The notes: generated from the sequence alone by a model not told the origin. Positions 18,874 through 32,902 are shown, counted from the first letter of the stretch. The stretch is DNA of 46,841 bases from Deltaproteobacteria bacterium (GCA_021413675.1 JAIOQA010000327.1:1-46841), one strand, 5' to 3'. Numbers and translations are program-made.

Positions 18874-21800
18874 TCAGGTGCCCTGGAAACCGGCGCTGAA
18901 GCCGTCGGCCGTGCGGAACACGTAGATCACGCCGGCCAGGCCCAGATCCTCCCACGCGTCGGGCGTGCGGCGACCGTCGAAGTCGAGCTGGCAGACCAGC
19001 GCCGCGCCCGGCTCGCCCATCTGCACGTACGCCGGGAACCCGCCGACCTTGTCCGTGGGGTCGACCACGCCACCGATCGCCTCGAGCCGCTCGCCCAGCG
19101 CCGCGTCCTCGGCGCCCAGCTGCTCGACCAGCTCGCGCCCGAACTCGACCCGGGGCGACGCGAGGACGAGGTTGCGCGGCGGCGCGACCGCGACCTTCTT
19201 GGGCGCCTTCGTCGGTGGCGCGGCCAGCTGCGCGTCGGTCAGGCGAATCGCTCGGTTGTAGTCGTCCTCCTCGGTGCAGGTACCATCGGGCGCGACGAAC
19301 ACCGCGACGCCACCGCCGCCCAGTTCGGCCGGCAGCGCGAGCTGGAGCAGGAACGCGAGGGCCCGGCCGTCCTCGTCGCGCGGCCACTCCGAGGCCGTGA
19401 GACCCGACGGCCCGCCGCCGAGGCGACCGACGACCGCGGGCGCCTCCCGCGTGAGCTCGTCGTCGTCGTCGTCGTCGCTTTCGTCGTCGTCGCTTTCGTC
19501 GTCGCGCTCCTCGTCCTCGTCCTCGTCATCCTCGTCGTCACGGCGCTTCTTCGCCTTCTTCTCCTCCTTCAGCGACCACACCGGCCGGCCCAGCGTCTTG
19601 AGCCGCTCGTCCGACAGCGCCTCCGCCTCCGCGAACCCCTCCGCGCGGGCCACCGCCGCCAGCGCGTCGAGGTCGCCCGCGACGACCTCCTCCTCGAGCG
19701 CGCGACCCACACGCCCGCGCCGCACCCGCACGCCCCCCGCCACGACGTCCGCGAACCACGCCTCGATCGTTCCATCGCGATCGCGATACAGCCGCACCGG
19801 ATCGGGCGCCGCCGGCGGCAGCACCGTCAGCCGCGGCCCGAGCGATGCCGCCAGCGCGAACACCGCCGCGAGATCGATCGCGAACGTCCCCGCGACGGGG
19901 AAGCCCAGCAGCCGGGTGCCGTCGACGACCGCGTGCTCGGCGCGCGTGAGGTACTGCTGCGCCTCGTCGCGATCGCGCGGCGGGTGCACGATCGCCGCGA
20001 CCCGATCCGGCGCCGCCAGATCGAGGCGCACGATCCGCCCGTCATCCCAGCACACGACCAGGGTCTCGCCGCTGGCCGGATCGTGCGCGACCGTGCGCTG
20101 CGACGGCAACCACAGGTCCTGGAATCGCGCGTCCTTGAACACCCGCCAGCGGTCACCATCGAGCACCGCGACCTCCTCGAACCCGACCCGCACGATCCGC
20201 CCGAGCGCGGTGTCGAAGTACAGGACGTGATCGACCCAGAAGCCGTGGCTCGAGTGCGAGAAGCGCAGGTCGCGCGGCCGCGGCCCGCGCGGCAGCTCGC
20301 GCCACGCCCCGCCGAGCCACACCAGCGTGTCGTGCACGTTCTCGCGCCCATCGGCGTCGCCGCCCCACACCACGAACCCGCGCCGGTGTCAGTGATCGCC
20401 GCGATCACGCCACCCGGCCCCGCGAGCACGCTCACGCGGTAGCGCGCGTCCGGCGCGATCGCCTCGAACGCCGCGTCGCCAGCGGCCTCGTTCACGGCCT
20501 CGCGCCAGCCATCAGCGTCGCGCCAGGCCAGCGTGCGGAGCGAGCGCCGCGCGACCGCGACGATCTCGGCGCCAGCGGCGAGCACGTGCGAGGTCGCCTG
20601 CGCGCCCATCGTCTCGAGCGGCGGCTTGCGCGCGATCCGCCCCAGCCGCGTCCACGCGTCGCCGTGCCGGTGGAAGAAGATCGGCTGATCGGCGTCGAGC
20701 TCGCCGGGCTCGCCTGGCAGCGCCGGAAACCGTCCTGGCCCGAGCAGCGCGTCGCCGCCCGGCGCGAAGCCCAGCGACGTGCTCAGGCTCCTCGGCGGGC
20801 CGCCCGGCATGGGCGTCGCGACCCAGCCGGCATCGGTCAGGTGAAACAGCCCGTCCTCGGGGCCGACGTACACCACGACCCCGAGCCCGGGATGCGCGGA
20901 CACCACCGCGCCGCCGTGGCGCGTGACCAGGGACGGCGGCAGGCCCGCGCTGCCGAGCGCCGTCAGCGCCGCGCCGTCCCACGCCGCGAACGCGAGGCTG
21001 TTCCCGTCATTGTCGGGATCCTCGGTGACGAACCAGAACACCACCTGCTGCCGCTGCGCGTCCCACACCGCGCCCACGCCGCGGGTCTCCCCGTGCCCGC
21101 GACCACCGTCGACCTCCGCCGGCAACACGTCGTCGGGCAGCGGCCCGCGATGCGCCCAGCGGTTGGCGAGATCGAGCTCGTAGACGCCCTGCGAGCACAG
21201 CATCACCCAGACCTTGCGCGCGCGGTCGTATCCGAAGATCGCCGCCACCTCCGACCAGTCGCTATCGACCTCGGGGACGTCGGTCGCGGCCACGACAACG
21301 ATGCCCGGCGTGGCGTCCTCCTCCTCGTCAGCGTCGTCGTCGGGATCGACCTGGGCGATCACCGTGAGGCCCGCCTCCTGCACGAGCACACCGACCGGCG
21401 CGCTCCCATCGACGTTCCAGCCGACCACGCCGCCGCGATCCGGATCGTAGCCACCCGTCCACGCCTGCTCCGCCGAGCCCAGGCGATAGCTCCGCGCCGA
21501 GACCTGCTGCCACGCGCCATCGCGCCCGAGGACCCAGGCGTGCCCGAACTGGTGAAAGCTCGGTTCGATCGCGTAGACGAAGCCGTCGCGCGCGTCGTCC
21601 CACGCGATCACGTAGCTCGCCAGGTGCTTGGCCGCAGGCGGCGCCCAGGCGATCGCCGACGCGGCCGGACCGGCGGGCGCCCAGGCGACCGCGAGCGGCG
21701 CGTGCGCGCCGCGCTGCAGCCGCGCGACCACCGCCGCCTGATAGGCCTGGCTGAACGCCTCGGCGAGCGCGTCGATCGCGTCCTCGTCGGCGTCCGCGCC

Positions 21801-21947
21801 GTGCGCCGCCGCGAGCGCGATCAGCTGATCGCGCGCGCCCTCCTCGAGCACGTCGTAGCAGTCGACCGTCTCGTGGATCGGTCCTTCGTAGGCGCGGGCG
21901 TGATCGGTCGCCAGCTGGCGGAGCGCGGCATCGAGCTCGTCGGTCAT
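18874..21947 (-). pseudogene. Beta-propeller protein with YwqG-like C-terminus, interrupted by a frameshift
   Basis: One gene is split by a one-base deletion near 20384. The 5' frame starts at the ATG at 21947 (good GGAGG upstream). It encodes ~520 residues of kelch-like repeats (AWVLGRDGAWQQVSARSYR, QQVVFWFVTEDPDNDGNS), then goes out of frame and stops at 19827. The 3' frame (stop 18874) continues with FVVWGGDADG, more propeller, an acidic D/E tract, and a C-terminal domain like YwqG/DUF1963 (DKVGGFPAYVQMGEP, LVCQLDFDG). Adding one G to the GGG at the junction restores a single ~1020-residue protein. This may be a sequencing error rather than decay. Function unknown; no signal peptide. Confidence 0.75.
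19459..19541 (-). repeat. Acidic codon-repeat tract
   Basis: A run of TCG/TCC/TCA triplets on the plus strand (GAC/GAG/GAT on the coding strand) encodes nearly 30 Asp, Glu and a few Ser/Arg residues, just after a Lys/Arg cluster (KEEKKAKKRR). It separates the propeller from the C-terminal domain as a charged linker and is prone to slippage. Confidence 0.85.
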
Positions 21948-22054
21948 GAATCCTCCGGGCATGACAGGCCAGGTCGCGGCGCGATGTGACGCGCGTGTGC
22001 CGACCTTCCGCGGATGCTATGACCGGAGGCCCGATCCCCGCCGCTGGATGGACC

Positions 22055-22324
22055 ATGAACCCGCCTGCCCCCGATCCCCGTGAGGCTCCCCTCCCCGCGG
22101 AGCTGCTCGACCTGACCGGCGAGGTCTGCCCGTTCACGTTCGTGCGCATGCGGCTCGCGCTCGAGGCGCTGCCCCTCGGCAGCGAGCTGCGCGTTCTGGT
22201 CGATCACGAGCCCGCGAGCCGCAACCTGCCGCGGTCGGCCCGCGAGTGGGGCCAGGAGATCCTGGCGGTCGACGCCGCCGGGCCCGGCCGCTGGACGATC
22301 GATGTTCGCAAGCGCGTGCCGTAG
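22055..22324 (+). CDS. TusA-family sulfur carrier
   Basis: An 89-residue TusA/SirA-like protein with the defining DLTGEVCPFTFVRMRLALE segment; the CP cysteine carries the persulfide. The C-terminal half (RVLVDHEPASRNLPRSAREW) matches the family fold. TusA hands sulfur to DsrE/TusD-type acceptors, which are encoded 3 kb upstream. In-frame starts exist at 21986 and 22019, but the ATG at 22055 gives the most typical N-terminus. LarE follows after 16 bases, so the pair is co-transcribed. Divergent from the beta-propeller gene. Confidence 0.88.
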   Translation: MNPPAPDPREAPLPAELLDLTGEVCPFTFVRMRLALEALPLGSELRVLVDHEPASRNLPRSAREWGQEILAVDAAGPGRWTIDVRKRVP

Positions 22325-22340
22325 CTGCTAGCTTTCTCCG

Positions 22341-23796
<1,456 letters not shown>

Positions 23797-23803
<7 letters not shown>

Positions 23804-23813
23804 CCGCCAGTCG
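23797..23813. terminator. Weak hairpin at the end of the larE transcript
   Basis: CGACTG-ACCGC-CAGTCG forms a perfect six-pair stem overlapping the stop codon of the M15-type gene. No T-tract follows. The rest of the 160-base gap up to the GH81 gene shows no other clear element. Confidence 0.3.
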
Positions 23814-23972
23814 GCGTCGTTCTGATCGCGGGCTGATCACCTGAGCGCGATCCAGCATCGCCGCCCACATACCCAGCCCCACGCGCGTGGTCCGCAGCCT
23901 CCACCTGCGGCGCGCACCACCGAGTCGGTCCGCGCACTTCCGGCTGGTGCGGCGCGTGCAGAGGTGTCCGCG

Positions 23973-26054
23973 ATGCCGCCTGGTTCCCGTCGTACTCTCG
24001 TCACGTCGATCGCCCGCGCGATCGCCCTCACCGCGCTCGTCGCCTGCGGCAGCTCGAGCACGGTCGGCCCCGACGCCGCCCCCGGCACCGTCGACGCCGG
24101 CCCCGACGACTGGCGCGAGCTGCTCGCGGCGCCGCTCGGCACCGCCGCGCCGGCCCTGCCCGACGTCACCCACGGGCTCGCGCCGACCGGCCTCTGGGGC
24201 ACGCTGCCCGCGCCGCACCCGACCAACGCCTGGTTCGAGAACCTCGCGCTCGGCACCGGCGAGAGCCCGGTCAACGTGCTGCCGTACCTGGTGAAGGCGC
24301 TGTCGGATCGCCTGAGCGTCTGCCTGCCCGGCCGCGTCGTCGCCGAGAACTTCGTGCTGTCGACCTACCTCGACAACCTCTCGCTCGGCGCCGCAGAGCC
24401 GATGACCGGGCGCGCGCTGGTCGCGCACGACGGGCTGTCGGCGACGATGCGCTGGCACGGCGCGACCGCCGCGATGCAGGCGCCGCTGGTCCGCGGCATG
24501 GCCTACGCGACGATGGCCTACGAGGCCGCGACCCCGCGGATCTCGAGCCAGCACGCGATCACCTCGATCGACACGCTCCACGGCCGGCGCTTCGTCGTCG
24601 CGCTCAACAACGGCCAGACCTGGATCCTCTACGCCTCCGCCGATCTGGATCTCACGCGCGCCGGCGACGTGCTGACCGCGAGCGCGCCGTTCACCGGCAC
24701 GCTGCGCGCGGCGATCGATCCGGGCGGCGCGGCCGCGCTCCTCGACGCGCACGCCGCCGCGATCCCGACCGGCGCGGCCGTCAGCGCCCAGGCCAAGGGC
24801 GATACCGCGCGGCTGATCTTCGACTGGCACGTCACCGGCACCGGCGATCCGCTGATGATGGCGCTGCCCCACCAGCGCGAGATCCTGACCGACGCGACGC
24901 CCGCGGCGCTGACGCTGCCGACGATCAAGGGCGACATGACCGCGGTCGTCGGCGCGCGCTGGACGCTGACCGAGGCGCTGCCGACGATCACGTGGACCGC
25001 GCCGCGGCCGATCGATCCCGCGCGCAAGGCCGCGGTCGCGGCCGCGCTGGTCGCCGATCGCGATCGCGTCCCGGTCGCCGGTGATCCGTACTTCTTCGGC
25101 AAGCAGGCCGCGGCGCTCGGCCGCCTCGCGCTGATCGGCGACGAGCTCGGCGACAGCGCCACCGCCGCGACCGTGCGCGATCACCTGCGCACCGCGCTCG
25201 CCGCCTGGCTCGAACCCGGCACCGCCAAGCTGGTCCACGACACCACCTGGGGCGGCATCGTCGCCACCGGCGCCGAGAAGGATCCGGGCGCGGCGTTCGG
25301 CCAGGGCTACTACAACGATCACCACTTCCACTACGGCTACTTCCTCTACGCCGCCGCGGTGCTCGCCAAGGCCGACCCGGCGTGGGGCGCGGCTCACAAG
25401 GACGCGGTCACCGCCCTGGCGCGCGACATCGCCAACCCGTCCCCCGACGATCCGTACTTCACCGTGATGCGCCACAAGGACTGGTTCGACGGTCACTCGT
25501 GGGCCGCCGGCGTGTTCGAGTTCGCCGACTCGCGCAATCAGGAGTCCTCATCGGAGGCGATCAACGCGTGGTACGGCCTCGCGCTCTGGGGCCTGGCCAC
25601 CAACGATCAGCGGGTCTACGACCTCGGGCGCCTGTTGCTCGCGACCGAGCTGCGCTCGGTGCACGCGTACTGGCAGGTCACCGCCGAGCACGACCTCTAC
25701 GGCCAGCCGTTCTCGGCGCATCGCGTGGTCGGCGTGGTGTGGGCCACCAAGGTCGACTACGCGACCTTCTTCGGCGGCAACCCCGAGTACATCCACGGCA
25801 TCCAGATGCTGCCGTTCACGCCGATCACCGAGGAGCTCCTGCCGAAGGCGTGGATCAGCCAGGAGTACCCGGCGCTCATGGGCGAGCTGGCGGGCAAGCC
25901 GCCGATCGCCGAGAGCTGGCGCGGCTACGTGATCATGGACCACGCGATCCTCGATCCATCGGCGGCGTGGACCGAGGCCAGCGCGCTCGGGTCCTACGAC
26001 GACGGCAACAGCGCGACCAACACGCTGTACTGGATCGCGACCCGGCCGCAGTAG
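23973..26054 (+). CDS. GH81 endo-1,3-beta-glucanase, lipoprotein
   Basis: A ~693-residue secreted glycoside hydrolase of family 81, which cleaves beta-1,3-glucans such as fungal cell-wall glucan or laminarin. A signal peptide ends in the lipobox LVAC, followed by a short Ser/Asp-rich linker. Family motifs: PTNAWFENLALG near the N-terminus, DHHFHYGYF (~449-457) with the catalytic-region Asp, and GHSWAAGVFEFADSRNQESS (~507-526) containing the conserved acidic pair. ATG 23973 is chosen because GAGG lies eight bases before it. It may serve predation on fungi or use of polysaccharide. It ends two bases from the convergent sigma gene. Confidence 0.92.
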   Translation: MPPGSRRTLVTSIARAIALTALVACGSSSTVGPDAAPGTVDAGPDDWRELLAAPLGTAAPALPDVTHGLAPTGLWGTLPAPHPTNAWFENLALGTGESPVNVLPYLVKALSDRLSVCLPGRVVAENFVLSTYLDNLSLGAAEPMTGRALVAHDGLSATMRWHGATAAMQAPLVRGMAYATMAYEAATPRISSQHAITSIDTLHGRRFVVALNNGQTWILYASADLDLTRAGDVLTASAPFTGTLRAAIDPGGAAALLDAHAAAIPTGAAVSAQAKGDTARLIFDWHVTGTGDPLMMALPHQREILTDATPAALTLPTIKGDMTAVVGARWTLTEALPTITWTAPRPIDPARKAAVAAALVADRDRVPVAGDPYFFGKQAAALGRLALIGDELGDSATAATVRDHLRTALAAWLEPGTAKLVHDTTWGGIVATGAEKDPGAAFGQGYYNDHHFHYGYFLYAAAVLAKADPAWGAAHKDAVTALARDIANPSPDDPYFTVMRHKDWFDGHSWAAGVFEFADSRNQESSSEAINAWYGLALWGLATNDQRVYDLGRLLLATELRSVHAYWQVTAEHDLYGQPFSAHRVVGVVWATKVDYATFFGGNPEYIHGIQMLPFTPITEELLPKAWISQEYPALMGELAGKPPIAESWRGYVIMDHAILDPSAAWTEASALGSYDDGNSATNTLYWIATRPQ

Positions 26055-26056
26055 CG

Positions 26057-26935
26057 CTAGGCGAGCAAGCGATCGAGCGACAGCTCGATGCCGCTCGTGA
26101 CCAAGGCGACGATCGAGTCGACCTGGCTCTCGGGGATCGCGAGCCGGGTGGCGAGCGCGGCGCGGATGCGCGCGCCGAGATCCTCGCGCGCGGTGGTCAG
26201 CCAGCGGGCCGCGGTCGCGCGGTGGACCGCGTAGCGCGCGCCGATCTGATCGATCGACCAGCCGTCGAGCAGGTGGAAGCGCAGCACCGCGCGGTGGCGA
26301 TCGGGCAAGCCGGCGATGCCCGCGCGGATCGCGGCGTCGACCTCGGGCCGGTACTGCTCGCGCAGCAGCTCGATCCGCGGATCGATCGCGGGCGCGAACG
26401 CGTCGAGCACCTCGTCGTCGAGCGAGACCTCGCGGCGATCGCGCTGGATGCGGCGGCCGAGCGCGCGCGCGACGATGACCCGCGCGTAGCCACGGAGATC
26501 GCCGCGACCGGTGAACGAGCGCACCGCGGCCTCGCGGTCGTCGTCGGCGGTGAACAGCAGGCGCCGCAGGTCCGAGCGGACGTCGTCGGCCTGGGTCGGG
26601 GTCGCGCGCAGCCGGCCGGCGGCGAAGTCGATCTCGCGGCCGCCGACCTGGTCGCAGGCGGTCACCGCGGCCGGATCGCCATCGGCGGCGGCGATCGCCA
26701 GGTAGACGTCGTGGTGGAGCGTGGCCAGGGTCGCGAGGGTCGCGTCGGCGCCCAGGCGGCGGCCGAGCTCGGCGGCGAACCGCCCGAGGTCGAGCGCGAT
26801 CCCGGGCCAGCCGGCGGCGCCGCGACCGTGCAGGTCGGCGAGCGCGGCGGCGAGCGCGTCGTCGGGTTCGACGACGGCGGGCGGCGGCACGGCGGCGGCG
26901 CGAAACGCCGCCGCGATCTGCGGGACATCGATCAC
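26057..26935 (-). CDS. ECF-like sigma factor, Myxococcales type
   Basis: A 292-residue protein whose C-terminal ~150 residues match sigma70 region 2 and 4: LRRLLFTADDDREAAVRSF, ARVIVARALGRRIQRDRR, then LPDRHRAVLRFHLLDGWSID and the helix-turn-helix IGARYAVHRATAARWL. The N-terminal ~130 residues are an extra alanine-rich region that fits the Myxococcales-specific family of long ECF factors (TIGR03001-like). GTG start. It is divergent from two zinc-finger genes with a 77-base gap containing a promoter-like element that recurs upstream of those genes and a lipoprotein, its likely regulon. Confidence 0.85.
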   Translation of the reverse strand: MIDVPQIAAAFRAAAVPPPAVVEPDDALAAALADLHGRGAAGWPGIALDLGRFAAELGRRLGADATLATLATLHHDVYLAIAAADGDPAAVTACDQVGGREIDFAAGRLRATPTQADDVRSDLRRLLFTADDDREAAVRSFTGRGDLRGYARVIVARALGRRIQRDRREVSLDDEVLDAFAPAIDPRIELLREQYRPEVDAAIRAGIAGLPDRHRAVLRFHLLDGWSIDQIGARYAVHRATAARWLTTAREDLGARIRAALATRLAIPESQVDSIVALVTSGIELSLDRLLA

Positions 26936-26958
26936 GGAGCGACGCTAGCACGCACGGA

Positions 26959-26997
26959 CGATTCCGATGCGACCGGTCCGGACTCGCGGCTCCTGGG
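26959..26997 (+). promoter_or_regulatory. Shared promoter-like element, copy A
   Basis: CGATTCCGATGCGAC (26959-26973) followed by TCCTGGG at 26991-26997. Both halves recur with identical 32-base offset at 30260, and in diverged form at 27287. It lies 54 bases before the small zinc-finger gene and in the divergent gap next to the sigma factor gene. Candidate ECF promoter or activator site. Confidence 0.6.
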
Positions 26998-27012
26998 CAT
27001 CGAGGACCTGCC

Positions 27013-27195
27013 GTGACCACCGACCCGATCCCCACGTGCCCCGCGCCCGAGCTGTTCGACCGGCTCGCCGCAAGCCGCGCCACCGCCGAGGAGCGCGGCG
27101 CGGTCCTCGATCACGCCGCGGGCTGCGACGCCTGCCATGCGGCGCTCACCGTGCTGCTGGCGACGCTGCCGACCGCGCCGCGCGAGCGCTCGTGA
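27013..27195 (+). CDS. Mini zinc-finger (anti-sigma-like) protein
   Basis: A 60-residue protein with CPAPELFDRLA and the H34-x3-C38-x2-C41 motif (HAAGCDACHAAL) typical of the ZAS-type zinc finger of anti-sigma factors. It has no membrane segment or further domain. It is nearly the same as the first 60 residues of the kinase encoded next, with the same residue numbering for C9, H34, C38 and C41, so it arose by a tandem duplication. The GTG start is preceded by the shared promoter element. It could sequester the divergently encoded sigma factor; that is inference. Confidence 0.7.
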   Translation: MTTDPIPTCPAPELFDRLAASRATAEERGAVLDHAAGCDACHAALTVLLATLPTAPRERS

Positions 27196-27286
27196 ACCAG
27201 GCTTCCGGATCGGCGCGCGGCCCGTAGCCCGGCGGCCGTGGTCGGCGCGGTCACGGCGCGTCGGTCGACCCGCTCGCCCGCACGAG

Positions 27287-27325
27287 CGATTTCGGCGCGA
27301 CTGTGGCAGACACTCGGCTCCCGCG
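27287..27325 (+). promoter_or_regulatory. Shared promoter-like element, copy B (diverged)
   Basis: CGATTTCGGCGCGACT (27287-27302) and, at the same 32-base offset, TCCCGCG (27319-27325; five of seven matches to TCCTGGG). Located 78 bases before the kinase GTG. This 170-base gap between the mini zinc-finger gene and the kinase holds no other evident element. Confidence 0.5.
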
Positions 27326-27364
27326 ACGCGTGGGCCTCCACGCGCCGCCCGTGAGCCTCGCCCC

Positions 27365-30208
<2,844 letters not shown>

Positions 30209-30259
30209 AGTGACGCGCGTCGCGCCCGCCGGCAACCCGCGGATCGGCGCGCGCCCCGA

Positions 30260-30298
30260 CGATTTCGATGCGACTTGCCGCGCGGTGCGGGTCCTGGG
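30260..30298 (+). promoter_or_regulatory. Shared promoter-like element, copy C
   Basis: CGATTTCGATGCGACT (30260-30275) and TCCTGGG (30292-30298), same spacing as copy A. It lies 57 bases before the lipoprotein ATG and is followed by a good Shine-Dalgarno (AGGAG, 30303-30307). The preceding bases GGATCGGCGCGCG also recur upstream of copy B near 27208. Confidence 0.6.
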
Positions 30299-30316
30299 GG
30301 TCAGGAGAAACTGACC

Positions 30317-30718
30317 ATGACCAATCGCCTTCGCCTCGCCCTCGCCCTCGCCCTCGCCGCCACCCTCGCCGCGTGCACCGACGACGCCGCCACCGGCACC
30401 ACCGCCCGCGCCGCGTGCGAGGACGCCCAGGCCGCGCTGTGCGAGCGCTTCTACAGCTGCTTCACCGCCGAGGAGCTCACCGCCGCGGGGCTGCCCGCCA
30501 CCGAGGCGGCGTGCACCGCGATGTTCACCGAGATGGCCGGCTGCGCGACGCAGACCAGCGCCAACATCTGCGACCCCGGCGAGACCTATCACCCCGAGCG
30601 CGCCGCCGACTGCCTCGATCAGTACAGCGCGCTGACCTGCAGCCTGATCCGCGACGGCTCGGAGGACCAGATCGACGCGGCGACGCCGGCGTGCGCCGCG
30701 GTCTGCGCGAGTCGCTGA
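30317..30718 (+). CDS. Cys-rich lipoprotein
   Basis: A 133-residue lipoprotein: signal peptide with a Leu/Ala core and lipobox LAAC (Cys 20), then a short Thr/Ala linker and a domain with about ten cysteines in patterns such as CERFYSC, ACTAMFTEMAGC, DCLDQYSALTC and ACAAVC. The even number of cysteines suggests disulfide bonding in the periplasm. This kind of protein is common in Myxococcota next to signalling genes. It shares the promoter element with the two zinc-finger genes, so it is probably expressed with the kinase. No specific function can be given. Confidence 0.8.
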   Translation: MTNRLRLALALALAATLAACTDDAATGTTARAACEDAQAALCERFYSCFTAEELTAAGLPATEAACTAMFTEMAGCATQTSANICDPGETYHPERAADCLDQYSALTCSLIRDGSEDQIDAATPACAAVCASR

Positions 30719-30746
30719 TCGCCGGGATCCGCGACGCGCACCGACG

Positions 30747-30778
30747 CGGGCCTGTCATCCACGCGGGTGACAGGCCCG
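30747..30778. terminator. Strong bidirectional hairpin
   Basis: CGGGCCTGTCATCC - ACGC - GGGTGACAGGCCCG: a 14-pair stem with a single G-T pair and a four-base loop, lying exactly between the convergent lipoprotein and slyD genes. No T-tract, but the stem is the strongest hairpin I noticed in the window; it likely terminates both transcripts. Confidence 0.75.
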
Positions 30779-30784
30779 AGCGCG

Positions 30785-31279
30785 TCAGTGGTGGTGATGG
30801 CCCTCGGGGCCGTGCGGGTGACCGTGCTCGAGCTCCTCGGCCGAGGCCTTGCGGACCGACACCACCTCGATCTCGAAGTGCAGGGTCTCGCCGGCGAGCG
30901 GGTGGTTCTGATCGAGGAGCACCTCGTCGCCGTGGACCGCGACGACCCACACCGGGATCGGATCGCCGTCCTTGCCGCTGACGAAGAACTGCATGCCCTC
31001 CTCGAGCTCGACGTCGTCGGGGAACGCGCTCTTCGGCACCGACTTGGGCTCGCCGGTCACCTCGCCGTAGCCCTCGGCGGGCGGGACCGAGATCGCGAAC
31101 TTGTCGCCGACCTTCTTGCCGGCCATCGCCGCCTCGAGGCCGGGGACGATGCCGCCGTGGCCGTGCAGATAGTCGAGCGGGTCGCCGCCGACCGAGGAGT
31201 CGACGACGTCGCCGTCATCGTCCTTCAGCGTGTAGTGAATCTCGACGACGTGATCGTTGGCGACGGCGGCTTGCGACAT
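30785..31279 (-). CDS. slyD: FKBP-type prolyl isomerase SlyD
   Basis: A 164-residue SlyD-like protein: FKBP core with VEIHYTLKDDDGDVVDSS, LDYLHGHGGIVPGLE, the IF (insert-in-flap) chaperone domain (VPKSAFPDDVELEEGM), and a short His-rich tail (HGHPHGPEGHHHH) that can bind nickel or zinc. It catalyses proline isomerisation and helps metal delivery to enzymes in the cytoplasm. ATG with AGGAG four bases before. The reading frame stays open far upstream on this strand, but only this start gives a real protein. Nickel handling may link it loosely with larE. Confidence 0.94.
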   Translation of the reverse strand: MSQAAVANDHVVEIHYTLKDDDGDVVDSSVGGDPLDYLHGHGGIVPGLEAAMAGKKVGDKFAISVPPAEGYGEVTGEPKSVPKSAFPDDVELEEGMQFFVSGKDGDPIPVWVVAVHGDEVLLDQNHPLAGETLHFEIEVVSVRKASAEELEHGHPHGPEGHHHH

Positions 31280-31363
31280 GAGGCTCCTGGGCGCAACGCC
31301 TAGCGTGCGCGAGTGGACCCGCACTCTACACCGCGGCCCGCCCCGGGGATATGCTGCGCCCAC

Positions 31364-32902
31364 ATGTCGCTGGGCCTCTGGATCGCGCTCGGGGTGCTCG
31401 CCGTGCTGGTGCTGATCGCCCTCCACGACATCACGCAGAAGCGGCGCGCGATCGTCCGCAACTTTCCGATCATCGGCCACTTCCGCTACATGCTCGAGGC
31501 GGTCGGGCCCGAGCTGCGCCAGTACATCGTCACCGGCAACGACGAGGAGCGGCCGTTCTCGCGCGATCAGCGGCGCTGGGTCTACGCCTCGTCGAAGCAG
31601 GAGAACAACTACTTCGGCTTCGGCTCGGACAACGATCTCGAGCGCTCGCCCAACTACCTCGTCGTGCGCCACGCCGCGTTCCCGATCCACTCGGCGCACA
31701 AGGGCGAGCCCGGCTTCGATCCGACCTTCGCGATCCCGTGCGCCAAGATCCTCGGCGGCTGGCGCGGCCGCACCCACGCGTTCCGACCGACCTCGATCGT
31801 CAACACCTCGGCGATGAGCTACGGCTCGCTGTCGGGCGCGGCGATCGAGGCGATCAACCGCGGCGTCGCGCTGTGCGGCGCGATGCAGAACACCGGCGAG
31901 GGCGGGATCTCCGAGTTCCACCGGAAGGGCGGCGACATCGTCTGGCAGCTCGGCACCGGCTACTTCGGCGCGCGCGAGCCCGACGGCGCGTTCTCGATGG
32001 CGCGGTTCCTCGAGTCGGTCGCGTCGGCCAAGGTCAAGGCGATCGAGATCAAGCTGTCGCAGGGCGCCAAGCCCGGCCTCGGCGGCCTGCTCCCCGGCGC
32101 CAAGGTCACCGCCGAGATCGCGCGCATCCGCGGCATCCCGATCGGCAAGGACTGCGTCAGCCCGGCCGGCCACAGCGCCTTCCACGACGTCGACTCGATG
32201 CTCGACTTCATCGAGCGCCTCGCCGATGCCACCGGCCTGCCGGTCGGCATCAAGAGCGCGGTCGGCGAGATGGAGTTCTGGCACACGCTCGGCCGCCGCA
32301 TCCGCGAGACCGGGCGCGCGCCCGACTTCGTCACGATCGACGGCGGCGAGGGCGGCACCGGCGCCGCGCCGCTGGTGTTCGCCGATCACGTCGCCCTGCC
32401 CTGGAAGCTCGGCTTCACGTCGGTCTACCGCGCGCTCGCCGAGGAGGGCGTGCACGAGAACGTCGTGTTCATCGGCTCGGGCAAGCTCGGCTTCCCCGAG
32501 AACGGCCTGCTCGCGCTGGCGCTGGGCGCCGACATGATCAACGTCGCGCGCGAGGCGATGCTGGCGATCGGCTGCATCCAGGCCCAGCGCTGCCACACCG
32601 GCCACTGCCCGACCGGCGTGGCCACCCAGAACAAGTGGCTGATGCGCGGCCTCGACCCGACGCTCAAGTCGGCGCGCCTCGCCAACTACGTCACGGCGCT
32701 GCGCATGGAGCTGTTGCACCTGGCGCACGCCTGCGGCCGCGTCCACCCGGGGCTCGTGCCGCTCGAGCAGTTCGCGATCCTAGACGATGCCTTCGGCGCC
32801 CGTCCGGCGCGCGAGGTCTTCCACTACGAGCCGACGTGGGGCCTGCCCACCGAGGCCGAGCAGCGCGCCATCACCGCCGTGATGCGCAAGGAGCATGCGT
32901 GA
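31364..32902 (+). CDS. FMN-binding glutamate synthase family protein
   Basis: A 512-residue membrane-anchored protein. An N-terminal transmembrane helix (LGLWIALGVLAVLVLIAL) precedes the FMN-barrel domain of glutamate synthase-like proteins: RPTSIVNTSAMSYGSLS, NTGEGGISEFH, the KLSQGAKPGLGG loop, and TIDGGEGGTGAAP. A cluster motif C-x5-C-x4-C (GCIQAQRCHTGHCPTGV, ~403-414) fits a 3Fe-4S site. The glutaminase domain of GltB is absent, so it is not a classical glutamate synthase; physiological electron acceptor and substrate are unknown. ATG 31364 is preferred to an upstream in-frame start lacking coding features. It overlaps orn by four bases. Confidence 0.9.
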   Translation: MSLGLWIALGVLAVLVLIALHDITQKRRAIVRNFPIIGHFRYMLEAVGPELRQYIVTGNDEERPFSRDQRRWVYASSKQENNYFGFGSDNDLERSPNYLVVRHAAFPIHSAHKGEPGFDPTFAIPCAKILGGWRGRTHAFRPTSIVNTSAMSYGSLSGAAIEAINRGVALCGAMQNTGEGGISEFHRKGGDIVWQLGTGYFGAREPDGAFSMARFLESVASAKVKAIEIKLSQGAKPGLGGLLPGAKVTAEIARIRGIPIGKDCVSPAGHSAFHDVDSMLDFIERLADATGLPVGIKSAVGEMEFWHTLGRRIRETGRAPDFVTIDGGEGGTGAAPLVFADHVALPWKLGFTSVYRALAEEGVHENVVFIGSGKLGFPENGLLALALGADMINVAREAMLAIGCIQAQRCHTGHCPTGVATQNKWLMRGLDPTLKSARLANYVTALRMELLHLAHACGRVHPGLVPLEQFAILDDAFGARPAREVFHYEPTWGLPTEAEQRAITAVMRKEHA

